Part shown: positions 1 to 13,327 of the stretch, one piece after another | How positions within the stretch are numbered: the first letter of the stretch is position 1 | Layout: each line of letters begins with the position of its first letter | Assembly: GCA_964020975.1 (NCBI GenBank) | Contig: OZ026618.1 | Coordinates: forward strand, 34,502,849-34,566,848 | Length of the DNA: 64,000 nt | From: Hermodice carunculata | Lineage: Eukaryota; Annelida; Polychaeta; Eunicida; Amphinomidae | Direction of reading: 5' to 3' | Program-made: the position numbers and the translations under genes | The notes under the pieces: generated by a model | What the model saw: only the letters and a program-made list of their open reading frames with translations | Databases searched by the model: none | What the model was told of the DNA's origin: nothing

Positions 1-377
1 TTATAAGATAGTGTATGGTGGCTCGTTAATGATCAGTATTTTTGAATGTTAATGGTGCAAAATAATGCATCATAAGAGCACAATAGGGAGCCTTATTAAT
101 CCATATAAAGAGTCATGTGTATAATTGCCAAACCTTGTGGGATGTTTATTAGAACCAAGGAGTTGGATTGAGACATGCACGTACTTGTAATAAAGCAAAG
201 CCTTCTGTATATGAATATAATGTATTTTTAGGTATTGTTAGTTATTACGATGTTCTGACTTATATACACATTTTACTTGCAAAAAGCTTTAATGGATATA
301 GCTTTACATTTATAATTATATTCAACTAATATGGCTGTGAGTAACAGAATGAAATCATCACAGGATGGAGTTTTTAC

Positions 378-440
378 ATTTGGCTAGGCGAGTGTGCCAA
401 AGGTAGTGGGTTTGAATCCCATACAGGTCGACATAAATTT
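378..440 (+). repeat. possible tRNA-derived SINE fragment
   Basis: A GGTTTGAATCCC-type Pol III B-box sits about 30 bases after an A-box-like TGGCTAGGCGAG. The spacing is too short for an intact tRNA and no cloverleaf can be drawn, so a decayed tRNA-derived SINE head is the best reading. No second copy was seen in the window. Confidence 0.25.
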
Positions 441-1775
441 ATCGTATTTTTCACTTACATAGATAACACCATTGACAATCCTCGAAGATTGATTACACAC
501 TCTATTTCCACAAACTTGGTTCGAAAAACTGTTAAAATCATATTGGGAACAGGTTTCCAATTCATCTGTGGTACCTGAACAGGTAAGTTTACTATAGCAC
601 AGAACAGAACAGAGGAAGAGTACGTCACCAGGAGTACTATTTTTATGCGACGAGATTGCATATATGATTTCATGGTGAGAGAATTACACTAAAACTATAC
701 TTTCCAAATCAGATCTATATCATATATATATTTTGTAATTTCGGGTTTGTGGAAGCATTTACATAATGTGTAAATAAAGAAGAATGAAAGCTGATAAAAG
801 AGAAAATTAACCGAAACGAAATTAAGGGGGGGGGCAGGTAATATATTTTCATCATATTCCAATTTAATGGAATATAAAGTTTTCTTCCATAAATTATATT
901 CCGCCTGGTACCTTTGGACAGTTTTTGATGCATAAAGCCAGCCTATAGTGTAAAAATATGGAAACGTCTGACACATTTCATGTCTGGATCTAGGTTATGA
1001 TGTCAGTGTTTTTGCTAGAATATAGTAATAAATTTGAATATCTTCATATTTAAACAAATACAGACAGACTTTTTTATCATTTATGTATTTCAGTCAATGC
1101 ATCCAGCATACTAAAGGCCAGTATTGTTTTCTCTCAGTCATATTTTGTAGAATCTTTGGGCTAAAGCTCCATTTGTGAAATATTTTCCAAACTTAATTAC
1201 CATTTTTTGCATATGTGGTAATACAATAGTCCTGCTACCAAAATTCCAAACGACTGATATCATTTACTGGTGTAAAACAGATTTATCTTCAATTAAATAA
1301 TACATTTTTAAGGTGTTTGCTACAATACTACAAGATTTACCTGGAATTTAGACCATTTTAAGCATGTCGGGAAATTTGTTTGCACACACACCATAGTATC
1401 CATCTTCAATGGAACAATTGTGGGATGTATTGTATGGCTGAGTTACAGACTATCAAATGGCAATAATGGCCACCACTACACTTGAATAAATAACACTGGG
1501 CCTAAGCAACCATTGCAACTCAGATTGCCAAATCTGTTCTACTCTTCCAGGAGGGTATAGGCAAGTTTACACAAGGCTTCAATATAAAATCGCCATTGCT
1601 GCACAAACCAGTGCCATATAGCAGAGATCTCTTCCAGCGATATAACCACATAAGTCAAATAGATTACCTGACTGAACCAATGCGATAAAAGGGAGACAGG
1701 CAAAGGTGTCCATATATCGAGCATATTGAACAGAAGTGAATATAATAGGTGTCATTGTAGTTTTGTGTCTTTATA

Positions 1776-1780
<5 letters not shown>

Positions 1781-1807
<27 letters not shown>
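1781..1807. repeat. (TA)n microsatellite
   Basis: Pure TA run. The apparent Tyr-Ile reading frames across it are only translated microsatellite. Confidence 0.9.
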
Positions 1808-1813
<6 letters not shown>

Positions 1814-2008
1814 TACACAGTAAAACTTGTTTGTTGCGGACACCTCTCGAACTGGCAAAAGCTGTCCAAACTTTGCAGATGTCCCCAACAGACAGGTGTG
1901 TTTAGCAAAAAAAATTGATCTATCGGTCCTGCACATAGCAGTCCAGATTATACAGGTTTTTGCATTTAATAGAAGTGTCCACAGAGACAGGTCTTACTAT
2001 ATGTTATA

Positions 2009-2027
2009 TGTGTGTGTGTGTGTGTGT
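2009..2027. repeat. (TG)n microsatellite
   Basis: Short TG run, about 60 bases before the long TA array that precedes the first kringle exon. Confidence 0.85.
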
Positions 2028-2085
2028 TCCAATTGCAAATATGTTTACATACAAAGGTATAGTATATATGCAATGTAAATATACC

Positions 2086-2206
<121 letters not shown>

Positions 2207-2360
2207 ATATGTACATAGAATACTTATATGCACCAGGTGTTACTTGCACTCACATTACTGATTGAAATTTTTACATATAAGTGAATTTACATGTTAAACT
2301 AAATGAATACAAATTTAAAGAGGAAAAAGGGAATAATTAACATGGCAATGTAACTTTCAG

Positions 2361-2624
2361 ATCCCCTGTTCTTCTGCAAGGAGACGCAACGGGGAGCAGA
2401 ATACAAGGGAAATATCTCGCAAACACGTTCCGGTTTAACATGTCAACGATGGGATATGACCTTTCCGCATAACCATGGAATAACTAACTCAGCACGGTTC
2501 CCGGAGAATGACTTGAAGAGCGCTAAAAATTATTGCAGAAACCCAGATGGACTAGTTGAAGGACCCTGGTGTTACACAACAAACCCTGGAATGCGTTGGG
2601 AATACTGTGCTGTTCCACTCTGTC
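2361..2624 (+). CDS. exon: kringle domain 1
   Basis: Acceptor TTTCAG at 2355-2360, donor GTATGT at 2625, phase 1 at both ends, 88 codons. All six kringle cysteines are visible: FFCKET, LTCQRWD, KNYCRNPD, GPWCYTT, WEYC and PLC. The spacing and the aromatic/basic pattern fit a complete kringle, an extracellular disulphide-bonded binding module. The Asp-x-Asp pair of lysine-binding kringles is not kept (NPDGLVEGPWC has only one acidic residue in place), so lysine binding is doubtful. This is the first recognised exon of the receptor and not its start: a preceding exon must supply the first base of the opening codon. Confidence 0.9.
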
Positions 2625-3896
2625 GTATGTTACCTTATCGTTCATTTCAGGAAGATATTAAGATGTCTTTAAATGTCGCAGTGTTACTGTATGTTCCTAT
2701 TAAGACATTGGCCATTCTATCGTTTGGTGTAACGGAAATTTCCTTTGATCTACTTAATTTTAACATTTGCACATACTACTCGCTTGGCTTGCATCATCTA
2801 TAATCCTCCACTCGTGCATGAAAGAACCCATATGCGGTAAGGTCCATGCACGACATTTGAACGATATGTCAATCTTTTAAACCGACTATGAAGTAATAAA
2901 AGACGCAATCCGTTGCTGTCATGAATCAATGTGCAGAATTTAATGAAAATGAATGACATGATCAATCTGGATGACCATTGCCCAGAACGGCTTACATTTT
3001 TCTCTTCTGTTAGTTTCATGGATACCCCTCCTGTTTACGTGCAGGGGAAAATTCGTATTGCTCCTCAACTTTTGGATATCACTGGTGCAACACATGCAAG
3101 AATGTGTCATACATCAAGTAATCTAAATATTAATTGGCCTTTGACCATAATCCTCAATACACCTTCCAGGGTGTGAAATTAAGAAGTAATACATGAAAAT
3201 ATCATGCCTACCGTTCCCAGAAAGTCGGTGTACACATGGAGCCATCATAGATTCACAGGGTAATAGTAAAGAACTTTTAAATTAATATGGCCCAGTTACT
3301 CCATGTTGGAAACTTCCCTGTAGAACCAGGAACAAGTATCTGTATGTTCAGGCACAGCATACAGTCCAGCTTTATAACTTATAATCAAATTAAGTGGAGA
3401 GGCATTTAATTAGTGATCCAGTACCAGATATCAGATTGCAGATGACTTCCAATGTTGTACATTTTTTGATTTCTGAATTATCACCTTAATAAAAAAGATG
3501 ACATGAGGGATTCTATGATTTCTTAAACATTAAAATATCCTTTTACAAATACTTCTAAAAACCATAGTTGAAATTTGGCAGCTATGCTTTAAATTTGTGG
3601 CTATTGTAATGAAATTTGACTACTCTTCTTGCAATTTTTGACTCAGGTTTTACGTTCTGGCGCCTGATGTCACTTGTTTCTGGCTGATGATTGACATTTG
3701 AACCAGTGTACTTGCAAATTCTGATGCTGTAATGCATTTTCTCCACTAATCTTGCACATTCAAAAACTTTTCTTTTGGAAATACTCCTGGTTTATCCCCT
3801 TTAAAAAACATCATGCCTTTAGCTTCATGTCTAAAACACATTGAATTCTATAATCCTGTCTTTTGGATTCTTGTTAGTGGTCATGTTAGGCCCAGG

Positions 3897-3930
<34 letters not shown>

Positions 3931-4637
3931 ATGGATTGATGTTGGTATTAGTGTCATTTTGTGGACTTGTATGGATGATGACCACTGTTGAGATGGTGGT
4001 TGCAACTATTACTTTTTAAATGCTGAAATTTATTGATATTTTCAACAAGTTTGGCACCTGTGCAAATTCCCTGCTGTGATGCAGATTTTGGTCCATTTTC
4101 ATGAAATGTACGGTTCTATATGCACATGAATGATGCACCTGTTCAAGCCAATTTCCTGAAATAGGCCTATAAGTTTAAACACACGTTTTTTGCATTCTTG
4201 TCATGTTAAAACTAGATATGGCTTTTTTTACCCTAGGGACATTTGGACGTAAGTTTTGGACACTTTTGGGTAAAGACCAACTATAAATTTATGCAATTCA
4301 GCTACACATAGCAAGAAGCATTGCCTTTGGTCGGAATTCACCTAGATTTGTTTCATTTGGACTACAGTATGGATGTGGTAATGACACTGTCTATGGTCAA
4401 TTAAAAATTCATGAAATTGTTCGAAGGTGGCGCCTGCGGTAAGATCAACTATTTTCGGTGTTGTACTTTGAATCCACAGCATATTAGGTCTTTTTTAATA
4501 CACACACACACACACAAATATATATATATACTTAGCTTCCACATATTCCAATTGTTGAACCTGTTCTGTGTACAACACACCTGTATTATTTGGATTGTAC
4601 AACAAATAGATATATTTGTTATGTTCTTTTATGCTAG
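2625..4637 (+). other. intron with poly(T) tract
   Basis: No coding exon recognised. It holds a 31-base poly(T) run at 3899-3929 and short CA and TA runs near 4501-4530. The remainder is unique-looking AT-rich sequence. Confidence 0.6.
3899..3929. repeat. poly(T) tract
   Basis: Uninterrupted T run in the first intron. It could be a retroelement poly(A) tail in minus orientation, but no adjacent element is recognised. Confidence 0.9.
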
Positions 4638-4898
4638 ATAATGAGCAGAAGCCTAAGATGTATGGGGATTGTTACAAAGCAGACAGTGCACAAGGCCCTC
4701 ACCATATCTCTTGCCTAGAAATTTGGTGGGCAGAGGCAGGCTGTTCGTCAGCGGGGTTATTAAGTCCAAGAATTGTAAGCACATACTGGAACACCGTGAC
4801 TGCTGGAACTGTGAAAAAAGATATGAGGATTTACAGAGCCTATGCAGACCAAAATAAATACATCTATAAGTTGTCGTGCTTGGGGCGCAACTCATATG
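4638..4898 (+). CDS. exon: unidentified Cys/Trp module X1
   Basis: Acceptor AG at 4636-4637 after TTCTTTTATGCT, donor GTAAAT at 4899, phase 1-1, 87 codons. The predicted module carries GDCYKADS, GPHHISCLEIWWAEAGC, GL..P, YWN, TVKKDM, YAD and LSCLGRN. It is clearly homologous to the next exon (X2), sharing four Cys, a WW pair and the TVK-x-(D/N)M helix-like segment. I do not recognise a named family. The context (between kringle and CTLD, phase 1-1) makes it an extracellular shuffled module. An alternative acceptor at 4647-4648 exists but is out of phase with the neighbouring exons. Confidence 0.75.
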
Positions 4899-5028
4899 GT
4901 AAATAATGTTCCAATCATCTTGTACCCATCAAACTATGCATTAAAAATGAATAAATAAATGGTTAACTAGATATAATAAAAAATGAAAGAATAAATAAAA
5001 ATATGGATGGCTGGGCAGGCAAACAGAC

Positions 5029-5160
<132 letters not shown>

Positions 5161-5250
5161 CTAATTGCAATTGTGTATTTGAAGCTTAGAGTCTTTATAG
5201 TTGGTATTAGCTTTGTCAAAAATAGCCATCCCTTATCCTCAAACGACAAC

Positions 5251-5796
5251 CAAATGGTACAGAAAAACATGATTCATATTCATTAATTCCAAACCCAACA
5301 ATGACAGCAAAGAGATTCCAGACTTGCCAAAGCAGCAACATTTCTCTTCCAATACCAATGTGAAGAAACAAATTTAATTCCTGACTTGAGACAGGCAGTC
5401 ACCCATAAAAGGCAAGTGGTTGTTTTAAACTGGTCCTCTCAACCTTAGAAATATGCATCATTAACTGCAGACACTAGTTCTTTTCAAAAATGTGTAGGCC
5501 AAACCACCCAAAACACAAATTTCATTACTTCTGCCAAAAATAAAAAGAGGCCTGTTAGGAATATAAACTTTTAGTTCTCCCGACTTGTCAGTCAGCTAAG
5601 TTTACAGCAAAAGAGTAAAGTAAGCCAACATCGTTTTTGTGGTATTTATGGATGTGGAGCATTCTAAACACACTCTACCTCCACTATAACTATGAGTCGG
5701 AGAACAAAGCCCACAGCACAACATAGCCAATGAAGTAATTTTCAAATAGTACAGAAAAACATGATTCATATTCATTAATTCCATACCCAACAATGA
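5251..5796. repeat. 492-base dispersed repeat, copy A with duplicated edge
   Basis: The 54 bases at 5251-5304 recur at 5743-5796 with two mismatches, giving a 492-base unit followed by the start of a second unit. The body (about 5290-5740) is similar throughout to 22105-22585. No coding capacity is seen. It could be a satellite-like tandem unit or a non-autonomous transposon. Confidence 0.8.
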
Positions 5797-6877
5797 AGCA
5801 ATTCGAATTGAATAGTCATGTTTGATTCTTACTGCTGTCTTGCCAAAGATTTCGTATCTGTGTGCTGATGCAGGAAAAGTGTGACTAATGTAAAATTTCC
5901 AATAGTTTCTGCACCAAATCAAGGGTATGCATAACGATGAGCGAAATATCATTCGCAATCAGCAGCTGCATATTCACTGCAATTTTAGTGGGTTCACAAA
6001 CTGTCCTTCTTTACCAATAAGACATGATGTGAGGCACCTTTTGTATTATCAGATATATGAACCTGAAACATTATAAACAGGAAAACAGGTCGAGGGCTTC
6101 TGTATAGTAGAACGTGAATGGCACGTGAGAGAAATAGAAAATATTTTTGTTCACTGATTCACACATTTGGTGCACTCAAGGTGCAAAGCATCTCCTAAAC
6201 TGATTTTTGTAATTATCATCTTCTAATCTATCTGAAATGCATATTATTATCTTTCAAATACACCCAGGTGTGATAAAATGGAAGTTAAATGCTTATTTGG
6301 CAACATATAGAGAAATTGAAATTATATCTGCAAATTCCCTATATTAATCTAGGGAGAAAAAGTGAAGGTCATGGAAAGTGACCACAATATGTTGTCGGTC
6401 AATCATGAACAGGATGGGCAGCACCACTTTTTGGCAAATTTAGAGCTAACCCATATATAGACTATTGACAGCCATGTGCTAAATTAATCACCATTAGTGT
6501 GAGCTACTTTTAATACTAGAGACATTTTCAACTGACTTGCGCTGGCAAGCATCAAAGTGAATGGAAGTGTCGTTTCAGCATGATGGGTCACATGTGGGAT
6601 TTGTTCCTTCAGTTCAATGACCCTTTATTCAACCCTCAGTCACATTAGTAGAGGGAATGGCTAGTTTCATGTGTCAAGCATGTTGCAAAAGCAGGCTCTC
6701 TATAGCAATGTCTAGCAATACCGTAACTGTTAACATCATCTCTCAGGCCTTTCTAATTTGGCATTAGTCGCGTGTCATTTTTAACTTAGCAAGTAATCAA
6801 CTCCATCCTGGAAATGATACAATTGTAAGAAACCATCTTGTAAGATGTGACAATTATCAATTTAATTTATTTTGCAG

Positions 6878-7147
6878 CAGAATGTGAGGAACGCGAAAGG
6901 CTTCAATTTAGGAAAATCCGTGGCCCGTACCACATAAGTTGTCTCGATCGTTGGTGGAGAGCTGCAGGATGCCATGAAGCTGGTCTAGCTGCCCCTCTAA
7001 ACAACCCACATGGTGTAGACATTTGGAATCAGCTGCCTATGGAAACTGTGAAACAAAATATGACAAATTTAAGAAATCTGGCCGATCGGATTGGCGGAAA
7101 TGAAGGCTCTATGTTAAAGCTATTTTGTTTTGGTAAAAATGAAACAA
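6878..7147 (+). CDS. exon: unidentified Cys/Trp module X2
   Basis: Acceptor TTTTGCAG at 6870-6877, donor GTGAGT at 7148, phase 1-1, 90 codons. Key residues: AECEERE, GPYHISCLDRWWRAAGC, AGLAAPLN, IWNQL, METVKQNM, LAD and LFCFGKN. It matches X1 across its length. The acceptor is a NAGNAG (GCAGCAG): use of the second AG at 6879-6880 removes one codon and keeps phase. The domain is unnamed to me; an extracellular location is inferred from its neighbours. Confidence 0.8.
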
Positions 7148-8048
7148 GTGAGTTGACATTTCTTAGATCATGGGGCCTTTTCCTGGATGAATCAAAATTG
7201 TGCTCGGCCAATTGCTGCTGCTGTCCTCATTTTCATGATGTAAGGTGGCGTGGACAATGTCTTGTGTTCCGAGGAGTTCTGTTTTCAACCAGTCCTTCAG
7301 CATTCAATTATATTTTTTGATCCATAGAACCGTGTATATTGTCGTTTGCATGGGCCTGTAAATTCAATTTGAAAAGAAAAGTGAAGAATGTTTTGTTAGA
7401 TAAGTAGGCCTTAGGATAAACGTCTACTTTGCACATTTTTGCATTTTGTCTTTTAATGTTTCCCTTATAATCTTGGAAATATGTTTTATAAAACTTCATG
7501 GTAACATCGAAGGTTGAAATGTTCACTTTTGCGACTCTCATAAACACATTCCTTTCTTTCTTCTGTATAGGCCAGAAACCCCCTCAATTAACCGATATAT
7601 GGCAAAAACGCAGAAATCCGAAGCTAAGTGACAATTTCAGTTTCACAAAATTGTTACTTTGTGAAAAGCGATACATTATTTTGTGAGAAAAAAACAATTT
7701 TCATCAACGTTTGTTGATTCCAGTGCAAAAATAGTTTTGCATTTGACACCTTAACTTTTTTCTAGTAGACAAAGCTGTTGGATGTTTAATCATTGGTATT
7801 TGGGGGTAAATACCAGCGGTGTCTGTATGGAGAGATGTCTTTGCATTATGTTTATGACATTTAAAAACTGGTAAGAGACCATACCTTTAGCTTATACAAG
7901 CATATCAGGACTAAAAGTCCATGTATTTCATACCTTGTAGAAGATTCGGAACATCAAAATTGCAACAAATTCATTGCAGGCAGTCTTTAAGTGACTGTCT
8001 ATGCAGTTTTATATTTATCGTTAAATGCACTGAATATTCTTTGTCCAG
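7148..8048 (+). other. intron
   Basis: AT-rich, no exon, repeat or element recognised. Confidence 0.6.
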
Positions 8049-8231
8049 ACAGGGAGACGTCCTTTTCATTCAAAGGTAGCAAATACATTGTGGTTAATGT
8101 AGGACCATCTGGTATTACATGGAACGCAGCTGAGAAGGACTGTCAGAAGAGAAATGGACATTTAGTTTGTTTTGAAAGTAAAGAAGAATATAATTTTATA
8201 TACAATAAAACTGGAACCCTTACATTAATAG
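8049..8231 (+). CDS. exon: C-type lectin domain 1, N-terminal half
   Basis: Acceptor TTTGTCCAG ending at 8048, donor GTGAGT at 8232, phase 1-1, 61 codons. Hallmarks of the first half of a CTLD are present: SFKGSKYIVV strand, WNAAEKDC (helix 1 with the first conserved Cys), GHLVCFESKEEYNF (the G-x-L-V...S-x-x-E-x-x-F pattern) and TLTLIG leading into the next exon. CTLDs are extracellular ligand-binding folds. The second half is at 10162-10392. Confidence 0.9.
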
Positions 8232-10161
8232 GTGAGTCATAACTGTCATTTTTCACCAAGAAGGTCTGTTTATTACTATTTAATTTGAAAAATTCAACGA
8301 CCATAAAAGACAAAAAAAATTTAACCCGTGTCACGTTATTGCTCTTACAGAGACTGGCGACGTTTTATTGCAGAGACAAGCATGTCAAATATTTGTATTC
8401 GCCTGTACAAGGAAAGCAACCAAGGAAATGGTATTGTCCTTTCATCAATATTACGAAGATTATACTATTATTGTTTCACTTGACTCTCAAATTTGACGTG
8501 TAAATTCAGAGTCATTCAAATGTAAAAATCAAGAATTTTGATATCAATTATTGGATAGACACACCGCACAGGCATTGATGTTAACATTCTAAGCCCATAA
8601 ATACAGACAGAATCATACAAATGACTGAACATACTTATCAAGTATGAATGGGTATATATTTTCCTTTTCAAAAGCACCAGCCGCCACTTTGTGTTAATAC
8701 TACAAGTATTAGTGTTTCTTATCTTTGCTCAGTCTCATCCAGAGAAGATGGGAGCGCAAAGAAATATACTCGATAAAAGTTCTATTTAAATATGTTAAAA
8801 TGACAAGATATTTTGGAATAACCTACAAAGATACAGGACGCGAAAGTATTATGACTTATAGAAATGCAATCTTTCATAATAATTCTTCTATGTATATAAT
8901 TTAGCAGTTTTCCTAAAAACTTTTCAAAAATGGAGTAATTGTGTCAATTTCAACTTTACTATTTCCAGTAATGACAAGCTTGTCTAAGTCATGACAAGTT
9001 TGTAAGACTTAAGTCGTCAACCATTTGAGTTGTTATACTGCAGAATGGATGTATAAAATGTAGTTGCTTTTTGATCGATCATGCGATCAGCATCACTGAC
9101 ATCTGCTTCTGCCCCCAAATAGCATCTTTCTCAGAAATCATATTCATACATTTCCATAGTTCGAAGCATTCTACATAATGTTTGAAAACATGTGAGTGAA
9201 CTTTCTGTGGCTTATTTTTATTTTCTGTTGGTCAAGTAATTTAAACGGAACTCCCCCCCCCCCCCCCCCGCAACGTTTTGGAGAAAAATTATTGCCTTAC
9301 AATCGATGTTATGAATCCTTTTTAATATTGACAACAGTATTAATCTGGTCTTGTTTTATCATTACGCAAGCAAGGGTATCTAAAGAAGTAAGGCTCTGCT
9401 TTAAATGTGTTCACCGTGCAATATGAGGATGTAAAATGGTTAATCATAATTGCAAGGTGAACCTGCTATTCACTGCATGTGATATTTGACATGCACTCTT
9501 TCACATTTGTTGAATGTTCAAATCAACTCACCAATATTTAAAACAATATAAAGTATTTGATCCCCTATTAATACCCATAAGGAGTGACCACAGACAGGTG
9601 CAACCTTAAATACTTTACATTTTACATGCAAAAAGACCTAAAGAAATAAAACAACTAGTTTAATGTGTGATTCATACGCAATCTAAGTCAGTAAAACTAA
9701 ATCTGACAGTTAAATCTACTTTCCATGCAAAATACTTAGCAGCTAATATCTTGTACCTTGCCTCATGGTAACTCTTTTGAAAGCTCGTTCTGTCTAAAGC
9801 CCTTTCCCATGTCAGAGTCTATGGGAATTATGTATGCATGCCCACCAAAACGAGCCCATCACAGCATCCTGTCAAATTTTGGGATCCACGATCCTGAAGG
9901 CACCAGCATTCCAGGCGAAAAGTTCGTTGTTTAAGCACAAAGCAACACATGATGCGTGGTTTGAAGCTTTTGTCTGCCACAGAAGGGTATTTTGTCCGAA
10001 ATGCAAGTTTGGAACCACTTAATGGAAGCCAATATATGTAAATGGTCAGATCACTGTTCTACTGTTAAATGAGATGAACAATTCGGAGACTCATTATGAA
10101 AATAAATAGCTGCAGACAATCATTGGTTTATACTGGATCCTGACTGATACATCAATTGCAG
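8232..10161 (+). other. intron within CTLD 1
   Basis: No exon recognised. A poly(C) run lies at 9253-9269; the rest is AT-rich single-copy-looking sequence. Confidence 0.6.
9253..9269. repeat. poly(C) tract
   Basis: Run of 17 C. Similar G/C homopolymers occur at 23771-23780, 38588-38606 and near 47825. Confidence 0.9.
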
Positions 10162-10392
10162 GCTTGAATGACCAGGCAGTGGAAGGAAAATTTCATTGTT
10201 CATGGGGGATTGAAGTGAGCTTTTCACAATGGGCCATTAACAGGTTAATTGGCGTGGACAGGGCAAGGCCACAACGTTGGACAAGAAAGGAGTTTACTGA
10301 TTGTGTGGCTATGACAGAGGAGGGATGGCATCAGATACTTTGTTTCGCAACATATAAAGCCCTGTATGTATGTGAGCTTATCGCTAAGCATG
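10162..10392 (+). CDS. exon: C-type lectin domain 1, C-terminal half
   Basis: Acceptor TTGCAG ending at 10161, donor GTAGGA at 10393, phase 1-1, 77 codons. It shows CSWGIEVSFSQWAI, QRWTRKEFTDC, WHQILC and LYVCE, which supply the remaining conserved cysteines and the terminal VCE. There is no EPN or QPD, and WND is replaced by WHQ, so classical calcium-dependent sugar binding is unlikely. The joining codon with the 8049-8231 exon is Gly (LTLI-G-LND). Confidence 0.88.
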
Positions 10393-11476
10393 GTAGGAAT
10401 ATTATACTTTTTTTTATATTTGTACAAAACTATGCTGCACTTTACACCTCTATGCATTATATGTTTATGTCACTGCAAGTTCTCTCTACCATCTAAAAAC
10501 GGGGTCCTTTGAACAGCAAGGTGCACAGTAATCAATTTGTTTATTCAAGTTTTCGACAGAATGAAATGGTTTGCATTTTTTGTCTCTGAGGACATTAATG
10601 CACTATCACCCCATATAGAGATGATAACATTAGATGACCACAATTTTCAGAATGGATAAGGTATGAGACATAATGCTAAAACTTTAATGGAATTACTTGA
10701 GATTGTAACAATGGGTGTATTTGTCGACTTTTGATAATCAAATCACATTGCGTCGGTGTTAAGTCTTGTAAAGGAAATCTCTTTTTAATATGTCAGTGTT
10801 TCTATTATATGTTCTTTCCTTCTTGATGGGGGTGGCGAATCAGATTGATATATCAATCCTAGTAGCATACATTGGTTTACATAGATATAATATGACCATA
10901 TTCTTTGCAATACATTACTATTTCCGAACACTTAAATGAATATTTACTGCGATTTTGTTGTACAGAGTTGCCAATGTGGGTAGAAAAACAATTCAAAGTT
11001 TCGTTGTTTTTCTCAGCTAAACTCACCATTGTTCATTAGCGAAGCTAATTCGACCAGTTTGGATGCACCATTCACTACTGTCGGACATCTATCCATCCCC
11101 TGTCCCAACATTCCCTATGTATTCAAAATCCGTATTCTTGGCCTCTTCTTGAACATTTTTGCCAGGTCCATTTCCAGTTTCTGGCAAAATGTCGTCAGTG
11201 GCTTTCCATAGATGAACTTCAAGAACCATTTTAGTATAGTCGCCCTGTCCATGAAACTTTTCCATTTATATTCTCAGCTTCTCTGTTAGTGTCCGTTTGC
11301 TCCTCACAGCAAATATCCTTATCACTTGCTTCGGGTCTCCTTTGAGTAGATTTCCACCAATCATCAACTTCGGTTATGATAAAGTGATTTTGGGGGTTAT
11401 TTTTGGCCAAACTAACACAATCCATTTTTCCACAACGGCCTTGTCAGTGGCTTCTAAATGGATTAGAAATAATTCC

Positions 11477-11524
<48 letters not shown>

Positions 11525-13069
11525 CAAGGTTTGGCGCTGCATTCTCTTTGCTATTTGTAACTGGTGTAAATATCGATAAGTAAGTGGTGTTGCTATGCAT
11601 CAGTGATTTTTCATCATTTCAGATAGGGTGTTTATCAGTTAACGTATACAGTCCTGTCTTTACGATCTAAGTTGTGACGATTGCAAGAGTAGTTCTTATT
11701 TTTCACTTCTTCAAAACACTCACTCAGATTCACTTCAAACTTAGTGGGGATGTATATTGCGTGAATCTCCACAGCATTAGTACAAATCACACTTTAGTGA
11801 TTTTTTGTTTTATTTTAAATTATTTTGTTTTTTGTTTTTGCTAATTGTTGGAGCTAAACCTGAAAAAATAATCTTTCCTTAAACTACAAGGTAAATTCCT
11901 TTCTAACACCACGAGAACAATTATTGGTACTCGATACCTTATGTTGCCCAACAGGGATGCCGCAATATATATTACAAGTTGGGTTTCTTAACTGGATAAA
12001 TGGGAATTGGTGATCCCCAATACTCTTAATCTTAGCCTCCTAAGAAGGCTCAAACCAAGCGTATTTATGAGAGATAAGGGGATGAGCATACACATTAATG
12101 ACAATGGGACGCTGCGCAGACTTTGTTCAGGTATTTGTCTTGGCTCTTTTTGTGACTTTCGTTGAGCTACTGAACTCGAACTGCTCTGAACCGTAATAAG
12201 GCTACTGGATTCATGTTCCTAGTAAGAAGACTTTTCATTAAATTACCAACATGTTGAAGGTATATTCAATATAATTAGCTGCGACAACAGCTTTTCTCAC
12301 TGCTCTTTGTGCCCAATGCGCCCAAAACACATCAACAAAAAGCTGATGATGGTCCAAAATGTGGCCCTTAAAGAGTTTAGACACATACCTGTGGACATTC
12401 GTTGGCGTTACCCAAATAAGGCTCGATTCGCTTTATTCATTTCTTAAGCAATCACTCTTTTGGTGACATCCCTGTTTGATTTTGAACAAGAGCTCTCTAT
12501 GACATATGCAACACTTAATTTCTTATTGATGTGACCCTTATATAACAAATAAACAGGTAAACTAGTGCAACGTGCAATGACAAGTATCCAATTGAATAAT
12601 GCACTCATGAGCCAGGTACGTTAAAGCAACCATCTCTGCCCAGCTGAGAAAATGACTGTCCTTTTGAAATTAATTAGCATCGGCAAAACATGGGGAAAGA
12701 AACAAGGATGTTGTCATCAATGTAGTTGGCATTTAAAGTGCGTAAACTAAAACTTGTACAAATTTGAATCATGGGAGAAGCAACATACAGGTTTTAAAAT
12801 ATGGTTTCTGTGAGTATTTTGGACACAATTTAAAGCATTAGAAACTTGTAGGCCTGTCACCATCAGTCTGTCCCCCATATGTTTATTTATTGCGCAATAT
12901 ATCATACATAGCTGATTACAAAGTCACTTTAGCCTCAAAATAGCTAATAGGTAGCTGCGTATTTATTCTTAATCTTCCGACATCGAAATTTAGTAATACA
13001 GTGTGATATTATAAAGATGATACGTGTAATTTTACATTGTATATTGTGCACGTTTACATTTTATTCCAG
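10393..13069 (+). other. intron with GT array
   Basis: Contains the (TG)n run 11478-11522. No exon recognised on the plus strand. A short minus-strand open stretch at 11231-11425 has no recognisable domain. Confidence 0.55.
11478..11522. repeat. (TG)n microsatellite
   Basis: Uninterrupted dinucleotide run. Confidence 0.95.
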
Positions 13070-13327
13070 AATGCTTGTTCACTACCAAAGGGATATCCTA
13101 TAGTGGTGTTTTGAATTATACTGCAAGTGGAACACTATGCCAACGTTGGGATATGAACTATCCTCACAAGCATACCTTAACTGGTAGTTTATTTCCTAAG
13201 GACCATTTTAGTCTCGTGAAAGCTTCAAACTACTGTCGTAATCCAAACAATGCTGGCAGTCCATGGTGTTTTACAACAGAAAAAGAAGTCCGTATAGGCT
13301 TCTGTGACATACCTTTGTGTGACCCAG
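13070..13327 (+). CDS. exon: kringle domain 2
   Basis: Acceptor TTATTCCAG ending at 13069, donor GTAACA at 13328, phase 1-1, 86 codons. The six kringle cysteines lie in ECLFTT, TLCQRWD, SNYCRNP, SPWCFTT, GFC and PLC. The lysine-binding Asp pair is absent (CRNPNNAGSPWC). It is complete and close in pattern to the following kringle 3 exon, with which it forms a tandem pair between the two CTLDs. Confidence 0.92.

Noticed and set aside
378-440. tRNA gene
   Set aside because: B-box present but spacing and arms do not allow a cloverleaf; listed only as a possible SINE fragment.
11231-11425. Minus-strand frame with DDWWKSTQRR
   Set aside because: No family recognised and no splice support; treated as intronic noise.
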